Source: Modicisalibacter tunisiensis (GTDB taxonomy: Bacteria > Pseudomonadota > Gammaproteobacteria > Pseudomonadales > Halomonadaceae). From it: a stretch of 64,000 nt of DNA. A program made the position numbers and the translations under genes. The notes under the pieces are model-generated. The model ran no database searches, was not told where the DNA came from, and worked only from the letters and a program-made list of their open reading frames with translations. Shown here piece by piece: positions 32,077 to 40,785 of this stretch. The stretch lies in assembly GCF_020148005.1 (NCBI RefSeq), contig NZ_JAGXFD010000001.1, positions 2,502,599 to 2,566,598 of the forward strand, written 5' to 3'. Within the stretch, counting starts at the first letter, position 1, and the number at the start of each line of letters is the position of its first letter.

Positions 32077-32091
32077 GTACAAGACTTGTAC
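32077..32091. promoter_or_regulatory. Perfect palindrome overlapping a promoter -35 element
   Basis: GTACAAG-A-CTTGTAC is an exact inverted repeat with a single central base, 23 bases after the gntR stop. Its right arm contains TTGTAC (32086-32091), which has a TATGTT (32109-32114) exactly 17 bases downstream, a good sigma-70 arrangement. The geometry is that of a repressor operator over a -35 box. Confidence 0.5.
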
Positions 32092-32120
32092 TACAGGCGG
32101 GGCTGGTCTATGTTTAGGGC

Positions 32121-32193
32121 GTGTTCAACGCTCCCTGCTGTCCCGTTTGAGCACCTTTGGGCCGGCCTCGCACGAGGCCGGCCGTTTTATTTT
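32121..32193 (+). ncRNA. Candidate small RNA of about 73 nt
   Basis: The interval between the promoter at 32086-32114 and a strong intrinsic terminator ending at 32193 is too short for a protein and has no ribosome site. The predicted transcript would begin near 32121 with GTGTTCAACGCTCCC and end in the GC-rich terminator hairpin. The alternative is that the terminator only ends the gntR mRNA and the promoter match is chance. No known RNA family was recognised. Confidence 0.35.
32160..32193 (+). terminator. Strong intrinsic terminator after gntR / candidate small RNA
   Basis: GGCCGGCCTCG (32160-32170) pairs with CGAGGCCGGCC (32173-32183), followed by GTTTTATTTT on the plus strand. The T-rich tail is only on the + side, so it terminates + strand transcripts. 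Confidence 0.85.
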
Positions 32194-32216
32194 GCAGCGG
32201 CGACTTCAGGCGCGGC

Positions 32217-32441
32217 TCAACGCGTTTCCTTCCAGAGCTGCAACAGGGCGGCCTTTGCCCCATTGCGACGCGCCGCGTACTCCGCCACGCGTCGGGCGTT
32301 GGCACGCTGCGCCGCCGTCATGGTGGGCATTTCCGCGTCACCAAGACCGACGGTGAGATTGCGTCCGACAGGGGAGGAACGGTTTTCGCGAGAAGCGGGC
32401 CGGCTCAAGGCGGGCAGGTCGAGTGTCGGTGTCGGGGGCAT
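32217..32441 (-). CDS. Small hypothetical protein
   Basis: This is a 74-residue protein that I do not recognise. The ATG follows AAAGGAG at good spacing, the main support for a real gene. The first half is Pro/Ser/Arg-rich and probably disordered. The second half is a basic amphipathic helix (TAAQRANARRVAEYAARRNGA-type run at about 46-66) ending LLQLWKETR. Cytosolic, with no signal peptide or membrane segment. The longer frame upstream has no family support. Confidence 0.45.
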   Translation of the reverse strand: MPPTPTLDLPALSRPASRENRSSPVGRNLTVGLGDAEMPTMTAAQRANARRVAEYAARRNGAKAALLQLWKETR

Positions 32442-32554
32442 GGGGCTCTCCTTTGCCACATCGGGGGTGAGTGGAACGGCGTGGGCTTGTCGCGTGACGT
32501 CTGCATCACGTGAGGCGTGACTCGTTCGCTGCCGTCCGGGTCGGGCCGGGATCA

Positions 32555-32782
32555 TCACTGGCACCATCGTTCGTAGGCATCGGGGTCTGTCGAGCCAACG
32601 GCGAGAAGGTCGGGGTCGATGCCATCGAGACCTCCCCGGTTCTGCCATTCGTGGACGGTGTCGCAGTATTCCTGCTGGCTGGGGGTGGTGAAGGCGGGTT
32701 GCGAGGCCGCGGGCTTCAGGGCGACCAGGCCCATGGCGGCCAGCACCATGCCGGTGGTGCCGAAGGCAATGCTTTTATGCAT
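32555..32782 (-). CDS. Small exported or membrane-anchored protein, first of two paralogues
   Basis: This is a 75-residue hypothetical protein. An N-terminal hydrophobic stretch (FGTTGMVLAAMGLVAL, about 6-22) could be a signal peptide or an anchor. The rest holds EYCDTVHEWQNRGGLDGIDP, then LLAVGSTDP and a C-terminal YERWCQ. The two Cys in YC and WC may form a disulfide. AGGGA lies upstream of the ATG. The protein at 32938-33180 shares the same pattern and order of residues, so the two are duplicates. Function unknown. Confidence 0.65.
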   Translation of the reverse strand: MHKSIAFGTTGMVLAAMGLVALKPAASQPAFTTPSQQEYCDTVHEWQNRGGLDGIDPDLLAVGSTDPDAYERWCQ

Positions 32783-32937
32783 TTTTATGTTTCCCTACGT
32801 AAAGATGCGTTAAAAAATCTAGCAGGTCTTCCGCAGGGTTCAAGTCTTCCGGAGGCCGGCATGCGCCCGACCATGACGTGCATCATCAGTCGAGGCGTTG
32901 GTGCCTGACACGGCCGGCCGGGGGATGTCAGGCGCGA

Positions 32938-33180
32938 CTATTGGTGCTTCTTGCACCAGCTGGCATAGGTGTCGGGATCGCCCGACCCGGCGGCGAGCAG
33001 GTCCGGATCCGGCCCTTCGCTGCCCCCCAGCTTTTGCCATTCCTCGATCTGTTCGCAGTATTGCTGCCTTTCGCGGAGCGTGGCGCTCGATTCCTGCGAC
33101 GCTTGATGCGCCTGGTAGCCCAGAATGGCGATGACTGCGAGGATGCCTGTCGTGATTCCCAGGGCGGCAAGTTTGTACAT
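32938..33180 (-). CDS. Small exported or membrane-anchored protein, second of two paralogues
   Basis: This is an 80-residue hypothetical protein. The hydrophobic segment LGITTGILAVIAILGY (about 7-22) is followed by a Gln/Ser/Glu-rich spacer, then YCEQIEEWQKLGG, DPDLLAAGSGDPD and YASWCKKHQ. The C-terminal 45 residues closely match the neighbour at 32555-32782. A TTG at 33204 is an alternative start adding 8 residues. It lies 78 bases after hypE on the same strand. An inverted repeat GCCTGACA...TGTCAGGC (32903-32933) follows the gene, without a T-run. Confidence 0.65.
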   Translation of the reverse strand: MYKLAALGITTGILAVIAILGYQAHQASQESSATLRERQQYCEQIEEWQKLGGSEGPDPDLLAAGSGDPDTYASWCKKHQ

Positions 33181-33258
33181 GGGCCAACTCGTTTTGTAAT
33201 TCAATGTTACGAATTTAGCAGTTGAGGGCTGTCGCTGTCATGTGGCTGCCGTCACGGC

Positions 33259-34311
33259 TCAGCAGATGCGCGGCAGCTGCTCGCCGCTGAGCATGTCGAT
33301 GATCCGCTCGACGCCGAGCGCGCCCCGGCAGGTGACCTCGCCGGCCGGCGCCTCCTTCACCGCGCCGATGACGACCGCGCCCGAGGCCGGCGCATGGCAC
33401 CTCAATGCGCCCAGCGCCCGCTCGGCCTCGGCGCCCGGCACGAAGGCGACGAAGCGCCCTTCGTTGGCGACCTGGAGCGGGTCGAGGCCTAGCAGTTCGC
33501 AGGCCGCCAGCACGTGATCGGCAACGGGGATCGCGGCTTCGTCGATGCCGATGGCCCGTCCGGCGGCCTCGGCGATCTCGACCAGGGCGCTGGCCAGCCC
33601 GCCACGCGTCAGGTCGCGCAGGCAGTGCACCGTGACGCCCGCCGCGAACAGCGCCAGCACGGCCTCGGCGAGCGGGGCGCAGTCGCTCTCGATGACGGTC
33701 TCGAAGCCGAAGCCCTCGCGGGCCGCCATGATCGCCATGCCGTGGCGGCCGATGTCGCCGCTCAGGATCACGGCATCGCCGGGTTCGACGCCGGCGGGGC
33801 CGACCGGCACCGGCGCCACGACCTGGCCGATCCCGGCGGTATTGATGAACAGGCCGTCCGCCTTGCCGCGCTCGACCACCTTGGTGTCGCCGGTCACCAG
33901 GCGCACGCCGCTGGCCGTCGCCGCCGCGCCCATCGAGGCGACGACACGCCGCAGCACCGCGAGCGGCAGTCCCTCCTCGAGGATCAGGCCGACGCTCAGG
34001 TAGCGCGGGCGGGCGCCGCACATGGCGAGGTCGTTGACGGTGCCATGGACGGCCAGCGTGCCGATGTCGCCGCCGGGGAAGACCAGCGGCCGGACGACGT
34101 AGGAGTCGGTGGTGAAGGCGGCGGGACCGTCGAGCGCCAGCAGCGCGCCGTCGTGTCGGCGGTCGAGCTCCGCATCGGCGAAGGCCGGGCGGATGAGCGC
34201 ATCGATCAGCCGCGCCATGGCGCGTCCGCCGCCGCCATGGGCGAGCTGCACCGTATCGCCCGCACCGGCTGGCAGCGGGCAGGTCAGCCGGAAGTCGTCG
34301 TCGCGGCTCAT
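33259..34311 (-). CDS. hypE: Hydrogenase maturation protein HypE
   Basis: HypE dehydrates the carbamoyl group received from HypF on its C-terminal Cys to give the cyanide ligand of the [NiFe] site. The 350-residue protein ends in PRIC, the required terminal Cys350. The ATP-binding PurM-like fold is seen in [43 protein letters not shown] and [11 protein letters not shown]. Start chosen at 34311, overlapping hypD by 4 bases; the frame continues upstream but only as antisense-like sequence. It is last in the hydrogenase operon. Confidence 0.95.
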   Translation of the reverse strand: MSRDDDFRLTCPLPAGAGDTVQLAHGGGGRAMARLIDALIRPAFADAELDRRHDGALLALDGPAAFTTDSYVVRPLVFPGGDIGTLAVHGTVNDLAMCGARPRYLSVGLILEEGLPLAVLRRVVASMGAAATASGVRLVTGDTKVVERGKADGLFINTAGIGQVVAPVPVGPAGVEPGDAVILSGDIGRHGMAIMAAREGFGFETVIESDCAPLAEAVLALFAAGVTVHCLRDLTRGGLASALVEIAEAAGRAIGIDEAAIPVADHVLAACELLGLDPLQVANEGRFVAFVPGAEAERALGALRCHAPASGAVVIGAVKEAPAGEVTCRGALGVERIIDMLSGEQLPRIC

Positions 34312-35408
34312 GAGCTCCTCGCAGGGATACCGCGATAGCGGTAGTAGGCGGCGCAGGCCCCCTCGGCGGAGACCATGGTCACGCCGAGCGGGTGCTCTGG
34401 CGTGCAGCGGGTGCCGAAGGCGGGGCAGTCGGTCGGCTTGCACTCCCCCTTGAGCACGCGGCCGCTGATGCATTCGCCGGTGGCCTCCCGGTCGAGGGCC
34501 ACCGGGCCGAAGCGGTTCTCGGCGTCGAACGCCGCGTAGGCGTGGGCGAGGCCGAGGCCGCTGTCGGCGATGTCGCCGATGCCGCGCCAGCGCCGCGGGA
34601 TGACCCGGAAGACCTCGCCCATGACCGCCAGCGCCGTCCGGTTGCCGGCCCGGCGGACGACGCGGCTGTACGGGTTCTCGACCTCGGCCCGGCCGGCCTC
34701 GAGCTGGCGCACGCAGCGATACACGCCCTCGAGGATGTCGAGCGGCTCGAAGCCGGTCACCACGATCGGCACCCGGTAGTGGGCGGCGAGCGGCAGGTAC
34801 TCCTCGTAGCCCATCACGGTGCAGACATGGCCGGCGGCCAGGAAGCCCTGGATGCGGTTGTCCGGCGCGTCGAGGATCGCGCGCATGGCTGGCGGCACCA
34901 GCACGTGCGAGACCAGCAGCGAGAGGTTGCCGAGGCCCTCCTGCCGGGCCCGGTAGGCCGCCATGGCGTTGGCCGGGGCGGTGGTCTCGAAGCCGACGGC
35001 GAAGAACACCACCTCGCGGCGGGGGTTGCGGCGGGCCACCTCCAGCGCGTCCAGCGGGGAATAGACCGCCCGCACGTCGGCGCCGCGCGACCGGGCGGCC
35101 AGCAGGTCGCCGCCGCTGCCGGGCACGCGCAGCATGTCGCCGTACGAACACAGGATGACCCCCGCGCGGCCGGCGATCGCGATCGCCTTGTCGACGTATT
35201 CGACCGGCGTCACGCAGACCGGGCAGCCCGGCCCGTGCACGAGGCTGACGTCCGGGGGCAGCAGCCGGTCGATGCCGAAGCGCACGATGGCGTGGGTCTG
35301 GCCGCCGCAGACCTCCATCAGCGTCCAGGGGCGGGTCACGGTGCGCGCGATGGCGTCGGCCAGGGTGCGTGCCGCCCGGCCGTCGCGGTACTCGTCACGG
35401 AATCTCAC
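34308..35408 (-). CDS. hypD: Hydrogenase maturation protein HypD
   Basis: HypD is the [4Fe-4S] scaffold on which Fe(CN)2CO is built together with HypC. The 366 residues include the Cys motifs [27 protein letters not shown], and a C-terminal set [22 protein letters not shown]. The start is taken as the GTG at 35408 ([10 protein letters not shown]), which gives the family length. It lies 14 bases inside the end of hypC. An upstream start would give Arg-rich sequence without likeness. Confidence 0.95.
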   Translation of the reverse strand: MRFRDEYRDGRAARTLADAIARTVTRPWTLMEVCGGQTHAIVRFGIDRLLPPDVSLVHGPGCPVCVTPVEYVDKAIAIAGRAGVILCSYGDMLRVPGSGGDLLAARSRGADVRAVYSPLDALEVARRNPRREVVFFAVGFETTAPANAMAAYRARQEGLGNLSLLVSHVLVPPAMRAILDAPDNRIQGFLAAGHVCTVMGYEEYLPLAAHYRVPIVVTGFEPLDILEGVYRCVRQLEAGRAEVENPYSRVVRRAGNRTALAVMGEVFRVIPRRWRGIGDIADSGLGLAHAYAAFDAENRFGPVALDREATGECISGRVLKGECKPTDCPAFGTRCTPEHPLGVTMVSAEGACAAYYRYRGIPARSS

Positions 35409-35655
35409 GGCGCCCCTCCCGGTCGTCGAGCGCGTCGATCTCGCGCAGGTGGTCGAAGATGCGCCCCGCCTCCGCCGCATCGAGGATGCCGATCGCGAAG
35501 CCGACGTGGACCAGCACGTGGTCGCCGATCACCGCCTCGGGGACATAGGCGAGACTGACCTGCTTGACGACGCCGCCGAAATCGACGCGGCCGACCCGCA
35601 TCAGCGGATCGTCCCCCGCCATGCTCAGCAGGCGTCCGGGTATCGCTAGGCACAT
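35395..35655 (-). CDS. hypC: Hydrogenase maturation chaperone HypC
   Basis: HypC (86 residues) carries the Fe(CN)2CO unit from HypD to the hydrogenase large subunit. It starts [10 protein letters not shown], where Cys2 is the essential iron ligand exposed after Met removal. The beta-barrel segment [32 protein letters not shown] follows in sections. A C-terminal helix is present ([16 protein letters not shown]). The start overlaps the end of hypF by 10 bases, and the end overlaps hypD by 14. Confidence 0.95.
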   Translation of the reverse strand: MCLAIPGRLLSMAGDDPLMRVGRVDFGGVVKQVSLAYVPEAVIGDHVLVHVGFAIGILDAAEAGRIFDHLREIDALDDREGRREIP

Positions 35656-37976
35656 GGTGATTCTCCCGCGTGTTCCATCCAGCCGGCCCAGACGGCCTGG
35701 CCCAGGGCGAGGCCGCCGTCGTTGGGCGGGATGCGGCGATGCCAGAGGGGCTCGAAGCCGCCGGCGCGCAGGGCGGCGACGGCGACCTCGGTCAGAAACG
35801 TATTCTGGAAGCAGCCGCCGGAGAGCACGACGGTGCGTTCGCCGGCGTGCTCGGCGGCGGCCACGATGGCCGCGGCGAGGCCGCGGTGCCAGGCGTCCGC
35901 GATGACGCCGATATCGACGCCGGCGCGGATGTCGGCGAGCAGGGCGTCGAGTGCCGGCCGCCAGTCGAGTTCCGCCACGGCGCCCTCCGCCGCCTCCCGC
36001 AGCGGGAAGGCGTAGGCCGCCCCGGGCGTGCCCGGGCCTGCCGCCCACTCCAGGCGCATGGCCGCCTGGCCCTCGAAGCTCGAGCGCTGCTGGAGGCCGA
36101 GCAGGGCGGCGCAGGCATCGAACAGCCGGCCCATGCTGGAGGTCGGCGGGGCGTTCACGCCGCGCGCGAGCAGCGTCCCGAGGATCGTCCGCTCGCCCGG
36201 AGCGAAGGCCGCGAGCGGCGTCAGGTCGGTCATGCCGAGGGCGCGTTCGCCGTAGGCGGCGTACAGCAGGCCCAGGGCGGCACGGCGCGGCTCGCGAACG
36301 GCCGCCTCGCCGCCGGGCAGCGGGAAGGGGCGAAGGCGGGCGATACGCCGCCAGCCGCTCCCGGACACCCGCAGGAACTCGCCGCCCCAGATCGTGCCGT
36401 CGGGCCCCAGGCCGGTACCGTCCCAGGCGACGCCGAGCGCCGGCGGCGCCCGGCCGTGCTCGGCCAGACAGGCGGCGACATGGGCCAGGTGGTGCGGGAC
36501 GGTGACCCGCGGCAGGCCGGTGCGCTCGAGCGTACGGCGCGACGCGTAGCCGGGGTGATCATCGCCCACGGCCAGCCGCGGTGTCGCATCCAGGAGCCGG
36601 ACGAGGTCGGCGAGCGCGGCGGCATGGGCACGGCACGCCTCGGCGCTCTCCAGGTCGCCGAGATGCGCGCCGAGCACGACGTCCGTCTCGCGCGTCAGCG
36701 CCACGCTCGTCTTGAGGTGACCGCCGCCGGCCAGCAGCCCCGCCCGGACCCCCGCGACCGGGAGGGACGTCGGCGCATGGCCGCGGGCGTGGCGCAGGAG
36801 CTGCGGCGCGCCGCCGACCAGCTGGGCCAGCGAGTCGTCGAGCGGGCGGACGATGGGCCGGTCGTGGACCAGGAAGGCGTCGGCGAGGCCGGAAAGCCGC
36901 TGCAGCGCCAGGGTCTCGTCGGTGACGATGGGCTCGCCGCCGAGGTTGCCGCTGGTGGCCACCACCGGGAAGCCCAGTTCGCGCAGCAGCAGGTGATGAA
37001 GCGGCGTGTAGGGCAGCAGCGCGCCCAGCCGCGGATTGCCGGGCGCCACCGCGGGCGCTATCGGCCCGCCCCGGTACGGGAGCAGCACGATCGGCCGGGC
37101 GGCCGACAGCAGCAGGGTCTCGGCGGCGGGCGACACGTCACAGCACGCCTGGATGGCGGCCAGCGACGGGAACATCACGGCGAAGGGCTTGTCGGGGCGC
37201 CGCTTGCGGGCGCGCAGCCGGGCGACGGCCGCCACGTCGCGGGCGTCGGCGACGAGATGGAAGCCGCCGAGTCCCTTCACGGCGACGATGCGCCCCTCGC
37301 GGATCGCCTGCGCGGCGCCGACGAGGGCGTCATCGTCGCGCGCCAGCACGGCGCCGGCGGCTTCCCACAGCGCCAGCCGGGGGCCGCAGGCGGGACAGGC
37401 ATTGGGCTCGGCGTGGAAGCGGCGGTTAGCCGGGTCGTGGTACTCGGCCCGGCACGCCGCGCAAAGGGGGAAGTGGCGCATGGCGGTGCGCGACCGGTCG
37501 TAGGGCAGGTCCTCGATGATGCTGTAGCGCGGCCCGCAGTCGATGCAGTTGATGAAGGGATAGCGGTAGCGGCGATCATTCGGGTCCAGCAGCTCGGCGA
37601 GGCAGCGCTCGCAGGTCGCCAGGTCCGGGAGCAGCTGCAGGCTGCGGGGCCCGCCGGCCTCGCTCGTGGCGATCCGGAAGCCGGCCGCGCCGCGCGGGGC
37701 GAGATCGCGAACCTCGAGGGCCGTGATCCGGGCGTTGGCCGGCGGCGTGCGTCGGATCGCGTCGCGCAGGGCGGCCAGGGCCGCGGCGTCGCCCTCCACC
37801 TCGATGATCACGCCGGCCGGCGAATTCCGGACCCAACCGGCCAGGCCGCGCGCCGTCGCCTCGCGGTAGACGAAGGGACGGAAGCCGACACCCTGCACGG
37901 TGCCCCGGACGGTGAGGCGCCACCGCGCCACTGCGGCCATCGCCGCCGGGTCGGTCGGGAGGGCGTCATGTTTCAT
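35646..37976 (-). CDS. hypF: Carbamoyltransferase HypF
   Basis: HypF uses carbamoyl phosphate and ATP to carbamoylate the terminal Cys of HypE, the first step of cyanide ligand synthesis. The 776-residue protein has the domains in normal order. An acylphosphatase-like domain (TVRGTVQGVGFRPFVYREA, about 18-36) comes first, then two zinc fingers (CERCLAELLD...CIDCGP; CAACRAEYHD...CPACGP), a YrdC-like domain (KGLGGFHLVADA) and a C-terminal Kae1-like domain (VPHHLAHVAACLAEHG, AWDGTGLGPDGTIWGGEFL). The ATG at 37976 lies just 5 bases after the hypA stop. Confidence 0.95.
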   Translation of the reverse strand: MKHDALPTDPAAMAAVARWRLTVRGTVQGVGFRPFVYREATARGLAGWVRNSPAGVIIEVEGDAAALAALRDAIRRTPPANARITALEVRDLAPRGAAGFRIATSEAGGPRSLQLLPDLATCERCLAELLDPNDRRYRYPFINCIDCGPRYSIIEDLPYDRSRTAMRHFPLCAACRAEYHDPANRRFHAEPNACPACGPRLALWEAAGAVLARDDDALVGAAQAIREGRIVAVKGLGGFHLVADARDVAAVARLRARKRRPDKPFAVMFPSLAAIQACCDVSPAAETLLLSAARPIVLLPYRGGPIAPAVAPGNPRLGALLPYTPLHHLLLRELGFPVVATSGNLGGEPIVTDETLALQRLSGLADAFLVHDRPIVRPLDDSLAQLVGGAPQLLRHARGHAPTSLPVAGVRAGLLAGGGHLKTSVALTRETDVVLGAHLGDLESAEACRAHAAALADLVRLLDATPRLAVGDDHPGYASRRTLERTGLPRVTVPHHLAHVAACLAEHGRAPPALGVAWDGTGLGPDGTIWGGEFLRVSGSGWRRIARLRPFPLPGGEAAVREPRRAALGLLYAAYGERALGMTDLTPLAAFAPGERTILGTLLARGVNAPPTSSMGRLFDACAALLGLQQRSSFEGQAAMRLEWAAGPGTPGAAYAFPLREAAEGAVAELDWRPALDALLADIRAGVDIGVIADAWHRGLAAAIVAAAEHAGERTVVLSGGCFQNTFLTEVAVAALRAGGFEPLWHRRIPPNDGGLALGQAVWAGWMEHAGESPCA

Positions 37977-37981
37977 GTCGC

Positions 37982-38245
37982 TCAGACCTCCACCTCGACG
38001 GCCTCGAGTCGCAGGTCCTGGGCATGCGCGTGATGGGGGTCGGTGGACACCGCGATGTCGAGCCTCGCTCCATCGGCGATGGTGCCGGCCGCGGCCGCGT
38101 CGAAGTGCTCGATGAAATGGTCTTCCGACATGTGGCTGAGGGCGCCGAGCCACACCGACACGGCGACGACACGCCGGGCGCCCTCGGCCTCGGCGATCGC
38201 CTCGATGCGGTGTATCAGGTCGCGGATCAACGAGAGTTCATGCAT
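37982..38245 (-). CDS. hypA: HypA-family nickel chaperone lacking the zinc ribbon
   Basis: HypA delivers nickel to the hydrogenase large subunit. The 87-residue protein keeps the nickel-binding start MHELSLIRDLI and the core segments VWLGALSHMSEDHF, AAAGTIADGARLDI and the final EAVEVEV. Usual HypA proteins are about 113 residues and hold a zinc ribbon of two CxxC motifs between the last two segments. Here that stretch is replaced by a few residues with three His (DPHHAHAQ), and the whole protein has no Cys. hypF begins 5 bases later, so no hidden exon or frameshift can supply the ribbon. It overlaps the protease gene by 8 bases. Confidence 0.85.
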   Translation of the reverse strand: MHELSLIRDLIHRIEAIAEAEGARRVVAVSVWLGALSHMSEDHFIEHFDAAAAGTIADGARLDIAVSTDPHHAHAQDLRLEAVEVEV

Positions 38246-38717
38246 CGCTGGCTGGCTCCTTTGCGTGGCCAGCGAGTTCCAGTCGCAGCCGCTCGCCGAC
38301 TCGGGCGACCGCCTCGGCGACCACCGGCGACAGCGGTGCACCGGGTTCGAACCGCCGGCCCTCGATGGCGAAGACGACGCTCGGTGCGGGCAGTTGATCC
38401 AGCGCGCGGGCCAGTTCGATGGCGTCCGCCAGGCCCAGCCCATGCGTGGAGACCGTGAACATCGCCTGGGGCAACGGCTCGGCGGCCACGTCGAGGCGTC
38501 GGATCGTGCCTGCCGGCGCCCCGGAGACACAGGCGTCGACCAGATAGAGTGCCGACGCCTGCCCGAGCAGGGCGAGCAGCGACGTCGCCTCGCCGTCGTG
38601 AGTGATGACCTCCACGGGCGCCGGCAGCCTGCCGGCGAGCCACGCCGCCACCGCGAGCCCGGCGGCATCGTCGCCGCGCTCCGGGTTGCCGATACCGATG
38701 ACGAGTGTTCGGTCCAT
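38238..38717 (-). CDS. [NiFe]-hydrogenase maturation protease (HybD/HyaD family)
   Basis: This endopeptidase trims the C-terminal tail of the large subunit after nickel insertion. The 159-residue protein begins with the family motif VIGIGNPERGDDAAG (metal-site acidic residues in the ERGDD run) and has LVDAC with the second Asp and STHGLGL with the His. It is encoded directly after its expected substrate (4-base gap from the alpha subunit gene) and overlaps hypA. Confidence 0.9.
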   Translation of the reverse strand: MDRTLVIGIGNPERGDDAAGLAVAAWLAGRLPAPVEVITHDGEATSLLALLGQASALYLVDACVSGAPAGTIRRLDVAAEPLPQAMFTVSTHGLGLADAIELARALDQLPAPSVVFAIEGRRFEPGAPLSPVVAEAVARVGERLRLELAGHAKEPASDA

Positions 38718-38720
38718 GAG

Positions 38721-40010
38721 TCAGTCCCGGTCCAGTTCGAGTCGCAGGAAGTGGGTGGCACAGGAGATGCAGGGATCGTAGTTGCGCACCGTCTGCTCGC
38801 AGCGATGGCGCAGCTCGTCGTCCGGCAGGCCGAGGAAGCCCTCCACATACTCGGCCAGGTCCGCCTCGATGCTGGCCTGGTTCTGGGAGGTGGGCGGGAC
38901 GATCCGCGCCTCGGCGATGGTGCCGTCGGCCGCGAGCCGGTAGCGGTGGTAGAGCAGGCCGCGCGGCGCTTCGGTGGCGCCATGGCCGATGCCGGCGCAC
39001 GGGGTGACGGCGACGGCCGGCCGCTCGGGTTCCTGGTAGGCGTCGATGAGGCGCAGCGCCTCGTCGCAGGCGAAGAGGACCTCCACCGCGCGCACCACGA
39101 TGCTCTGGAAAGGGTTGCGGCAGACCGGCCCCAGCCCGGCCTCGCGCGCGGCCTGTTGCACGGCGGACGGCAGGCGATCGAAGTTGAGCGCGTAACGTGC
39201 CAGCGGCCCGACCAGATAGCTCGTGCCGTCGACCAGGCGCGACTGCAGCGCCGTCGAGCGCGCCACCTGATGCTCCACGAAATGCGCCTCGTACTGGTCG
39301 GCGGCGATGTCGAGGCCGCGACTGGAGGCGATGCGACCCTGGTTGAAGGGGTATTCCTCGGGGTGCGCGAGCGCGACGAAGGTGTAGTCGCGCTCGCGGT
39401 CGGGAAAATCGAAGCCGGCCACCCAGTCAAGCGTCTCGGCGGCCAGTTCCCGTGCCCGCTTCAGCGTCTCCGCAAGCCCGGCCAGCTCGCGCCGACGCGG
39501 CACGCAATAGAAGCCGCCGACGCGGACATTGATCGGATGGATCTCGCGCCCGCCGAGCAGTGTCATGATGTCGTTGCCGGCCTTCTTGAGGGCCAGCCCG
39601 CGGCGGACGGCCTCGCCGTGATCGCGCGCCATGTCGATCGCCCCGGCGTAGCCGAGGAAGTCCGGCGCATGCAGCAGGTAGATATGCAGGGCGTGACTCT
39701 CGATCCATTCCCCGCAGTAGAGCAGGCGTCTCAGCTCGCGCAGCGGCCCGTCCACGGTGACGCCCAGGGCGTTTTCCATCGCGTGGACGGCGCTCATCTG
39801 GTAGGCGACGGGGCAGATGCCGCAGATCCGTGCGGTGATGTCCGGCGCCTCGGCAAAGTCGCGGCCACGCAGCAGCGCCTCGAAGAAGCGCGGCGGCTCG
39901 AAGATGCTCAGCTCGGCCGAGCGGACCTTGCCACCTCGCACGACCACGCTGAATGACCCCTCGCCCTCGACGCGGGCCAGGTAGCCGACCTTGATCGTCT
40001 TACGGGTCAT
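38721..40010 (-). CDS. hyhL: [NiFe] hydrogenase large (alpha) subunit, group 3b type
   Basis: Cytosolic catalytic subunit holding the Ni-Fe site. The 429 residues include L1 [10 protein letters not shown] with Cys63 and Cys66 and L2 DPCISCATH with Cys414, Cys417 and His420. The nine residues after His420 (FLRLELDRD) should be the tail removed by the protease encoded next. RVEGEG near the N-terminus is also conserved. The start at 40010 ([10 protein letters not shown]) lies 11 bases within the end of the small-subunit gene. Gene order beta-gamma-delta-alpha is that of NADP-linked group 3b enzymes (sulfhydrogenase type). Confidence 0.92.
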   Translation of the reverse strand: MTRKTIKVGYLARVEGEGSFSVVVRGGKVRSAELSIFEPPRFFEALLRGRDFAEAPDITARICGICPVAYQMSAVHAMENALGVTVDGPLRELRRLLYCGEWIESHALHIYLLHAPDFLGYAGAIDMARDHGEAVRRGLALKKAGNDIMTLLGGREIHPINVRVGGFYCVPRRRELAGLAETLKRARELAAETLDWVAGFDFPDRERDYTFVALAHPEEYPFNQGRIASSRGLDIAADQYEAHFVEHQVARSTALQSRLVDGTSYLVGPLARYALNFDRLPSAVQQAAREAGLGPVCRNPFQSIVVRAVEVLFACDEALRLIDAYQEPERPAVAVTPCAGIGHGATEAPRGLLYHRYRLAADGTIAEARIVPPTSQNQASIEADLAEYVEGFLGLPDDELRHRCEQTVRNYDPCISCATHFLRLELDRD

Positions 40011-40782
40011 GGCGGTCGCTCTCCTCGCGAAACGCCGGTGCCCCGGCGTTGAAGGTACGGTAGACGCGTCGCCGGTCCCGGGCATCCATGCCGAGCGCCT
40101 CGAGCGCCGGGTCGAGCGAGACGGTGTTGGGGGTCTCCTGCGGGCCATAGCAGCCGTAGCAGCCGCGATGATAGGCCGGGCAGAGGGCCCCGCAGCCGGC
40201 ATGGGTCACCGGACCCAGGCACGGCGTGCCGTGGGCCACCATCACGCAGACGTTGCCCCTGAGCTTGCAGTCGAGGCACACGCTGTGGGCCGGCGTCACC
40301 GGCCGGCGGCCGGCGAGGAAGGCGGTGATCACCTCGAGCAGCTGGTGCTTGGCGATCGGACAGCCGCGCAGCTCGAAGTCGACCGACACGTGGTCGGCGA
40401 TCGGCGTGGAGGTCGCCAGGGTCGCGATGTAGTCCGGCCGCGCGTAGACCACGGCGGCGTATTCCCGGACGTCCGCGAAGTTGCGCAGGCCCTGGATGCC
40501 GCCCGCCGTGGCGCAGGCGCCGATGGTGACGAGATGAGCGGAGCGTCGCCGCACCTCGCGGATCCGCTCGGCATCGTGCGGCGTGGTGATGGAGCCCTCA
40601 ACCAGCGACAGGTCATAGCGGCCGCGGAGCTGCCCGCGCGTGGCCTCGGGGAAGTAGGCGATCTCCACGGCGCCCGCGAGGCCCAGGAACTCGTCCTCGC
40701 AATCGAGCAGGGTGAGCTGGCAGCCATCGCAGGAGGCGAACTTCCAGACGGCGAGGCGCGGCGTTGCGCGGCGGTTGGCCAT
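40000..40782 (-). CDS. hyhS: [NiFe] hydrogenase small (delta) subunit, group 3b type
   Basis: Electron-transfer subunit of 260 residues. The proximal-cluster Cys18 and Cys21 ([15 protein letters not shown]) and GACATAGG identify the family. The C-terminal half has many Cys ([41 protein letters not shown]), enough for two further iron-sulfur clusters. There is no Tat signal peptide, so the enzyme is cytosolic, unlike uptake hydrogenases. It overlaps the alpha gene by 11 bases. Confidence 0.92.
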   Translation of the reverse strand: MANRRATPRLAVWKFASCDGCQLTLLDCEDEFLGLAGAVEIAYFPEATRGQLRGRYDLSLVEGSITTPHDAERIREVRRRSAHLVTIGACATAGGIQGLRNFADVREYAAVVYARPDYIATLATSTPIADHVSVDFELRGCPIAKHQLLEVITAFLAGRRPVTPAHSVCLDCKLRGNVCVMVAHGTPCLGPVTHAGCGALCPAYHRGCYGCYGPQETPNTVSLDPALEALGMDARDRRRVYRTFNAGAPAFREESDRHDP

Positions 40783-40785
40783 GGG

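Noticed and set aside
32903-32933. Inverted repeat GCCTGACA...TGTCAGGC as an intrinsic terminator
   Set aside because: No T-run follows on either strand; it may be an unrelated structure or a factor-dependent stop.
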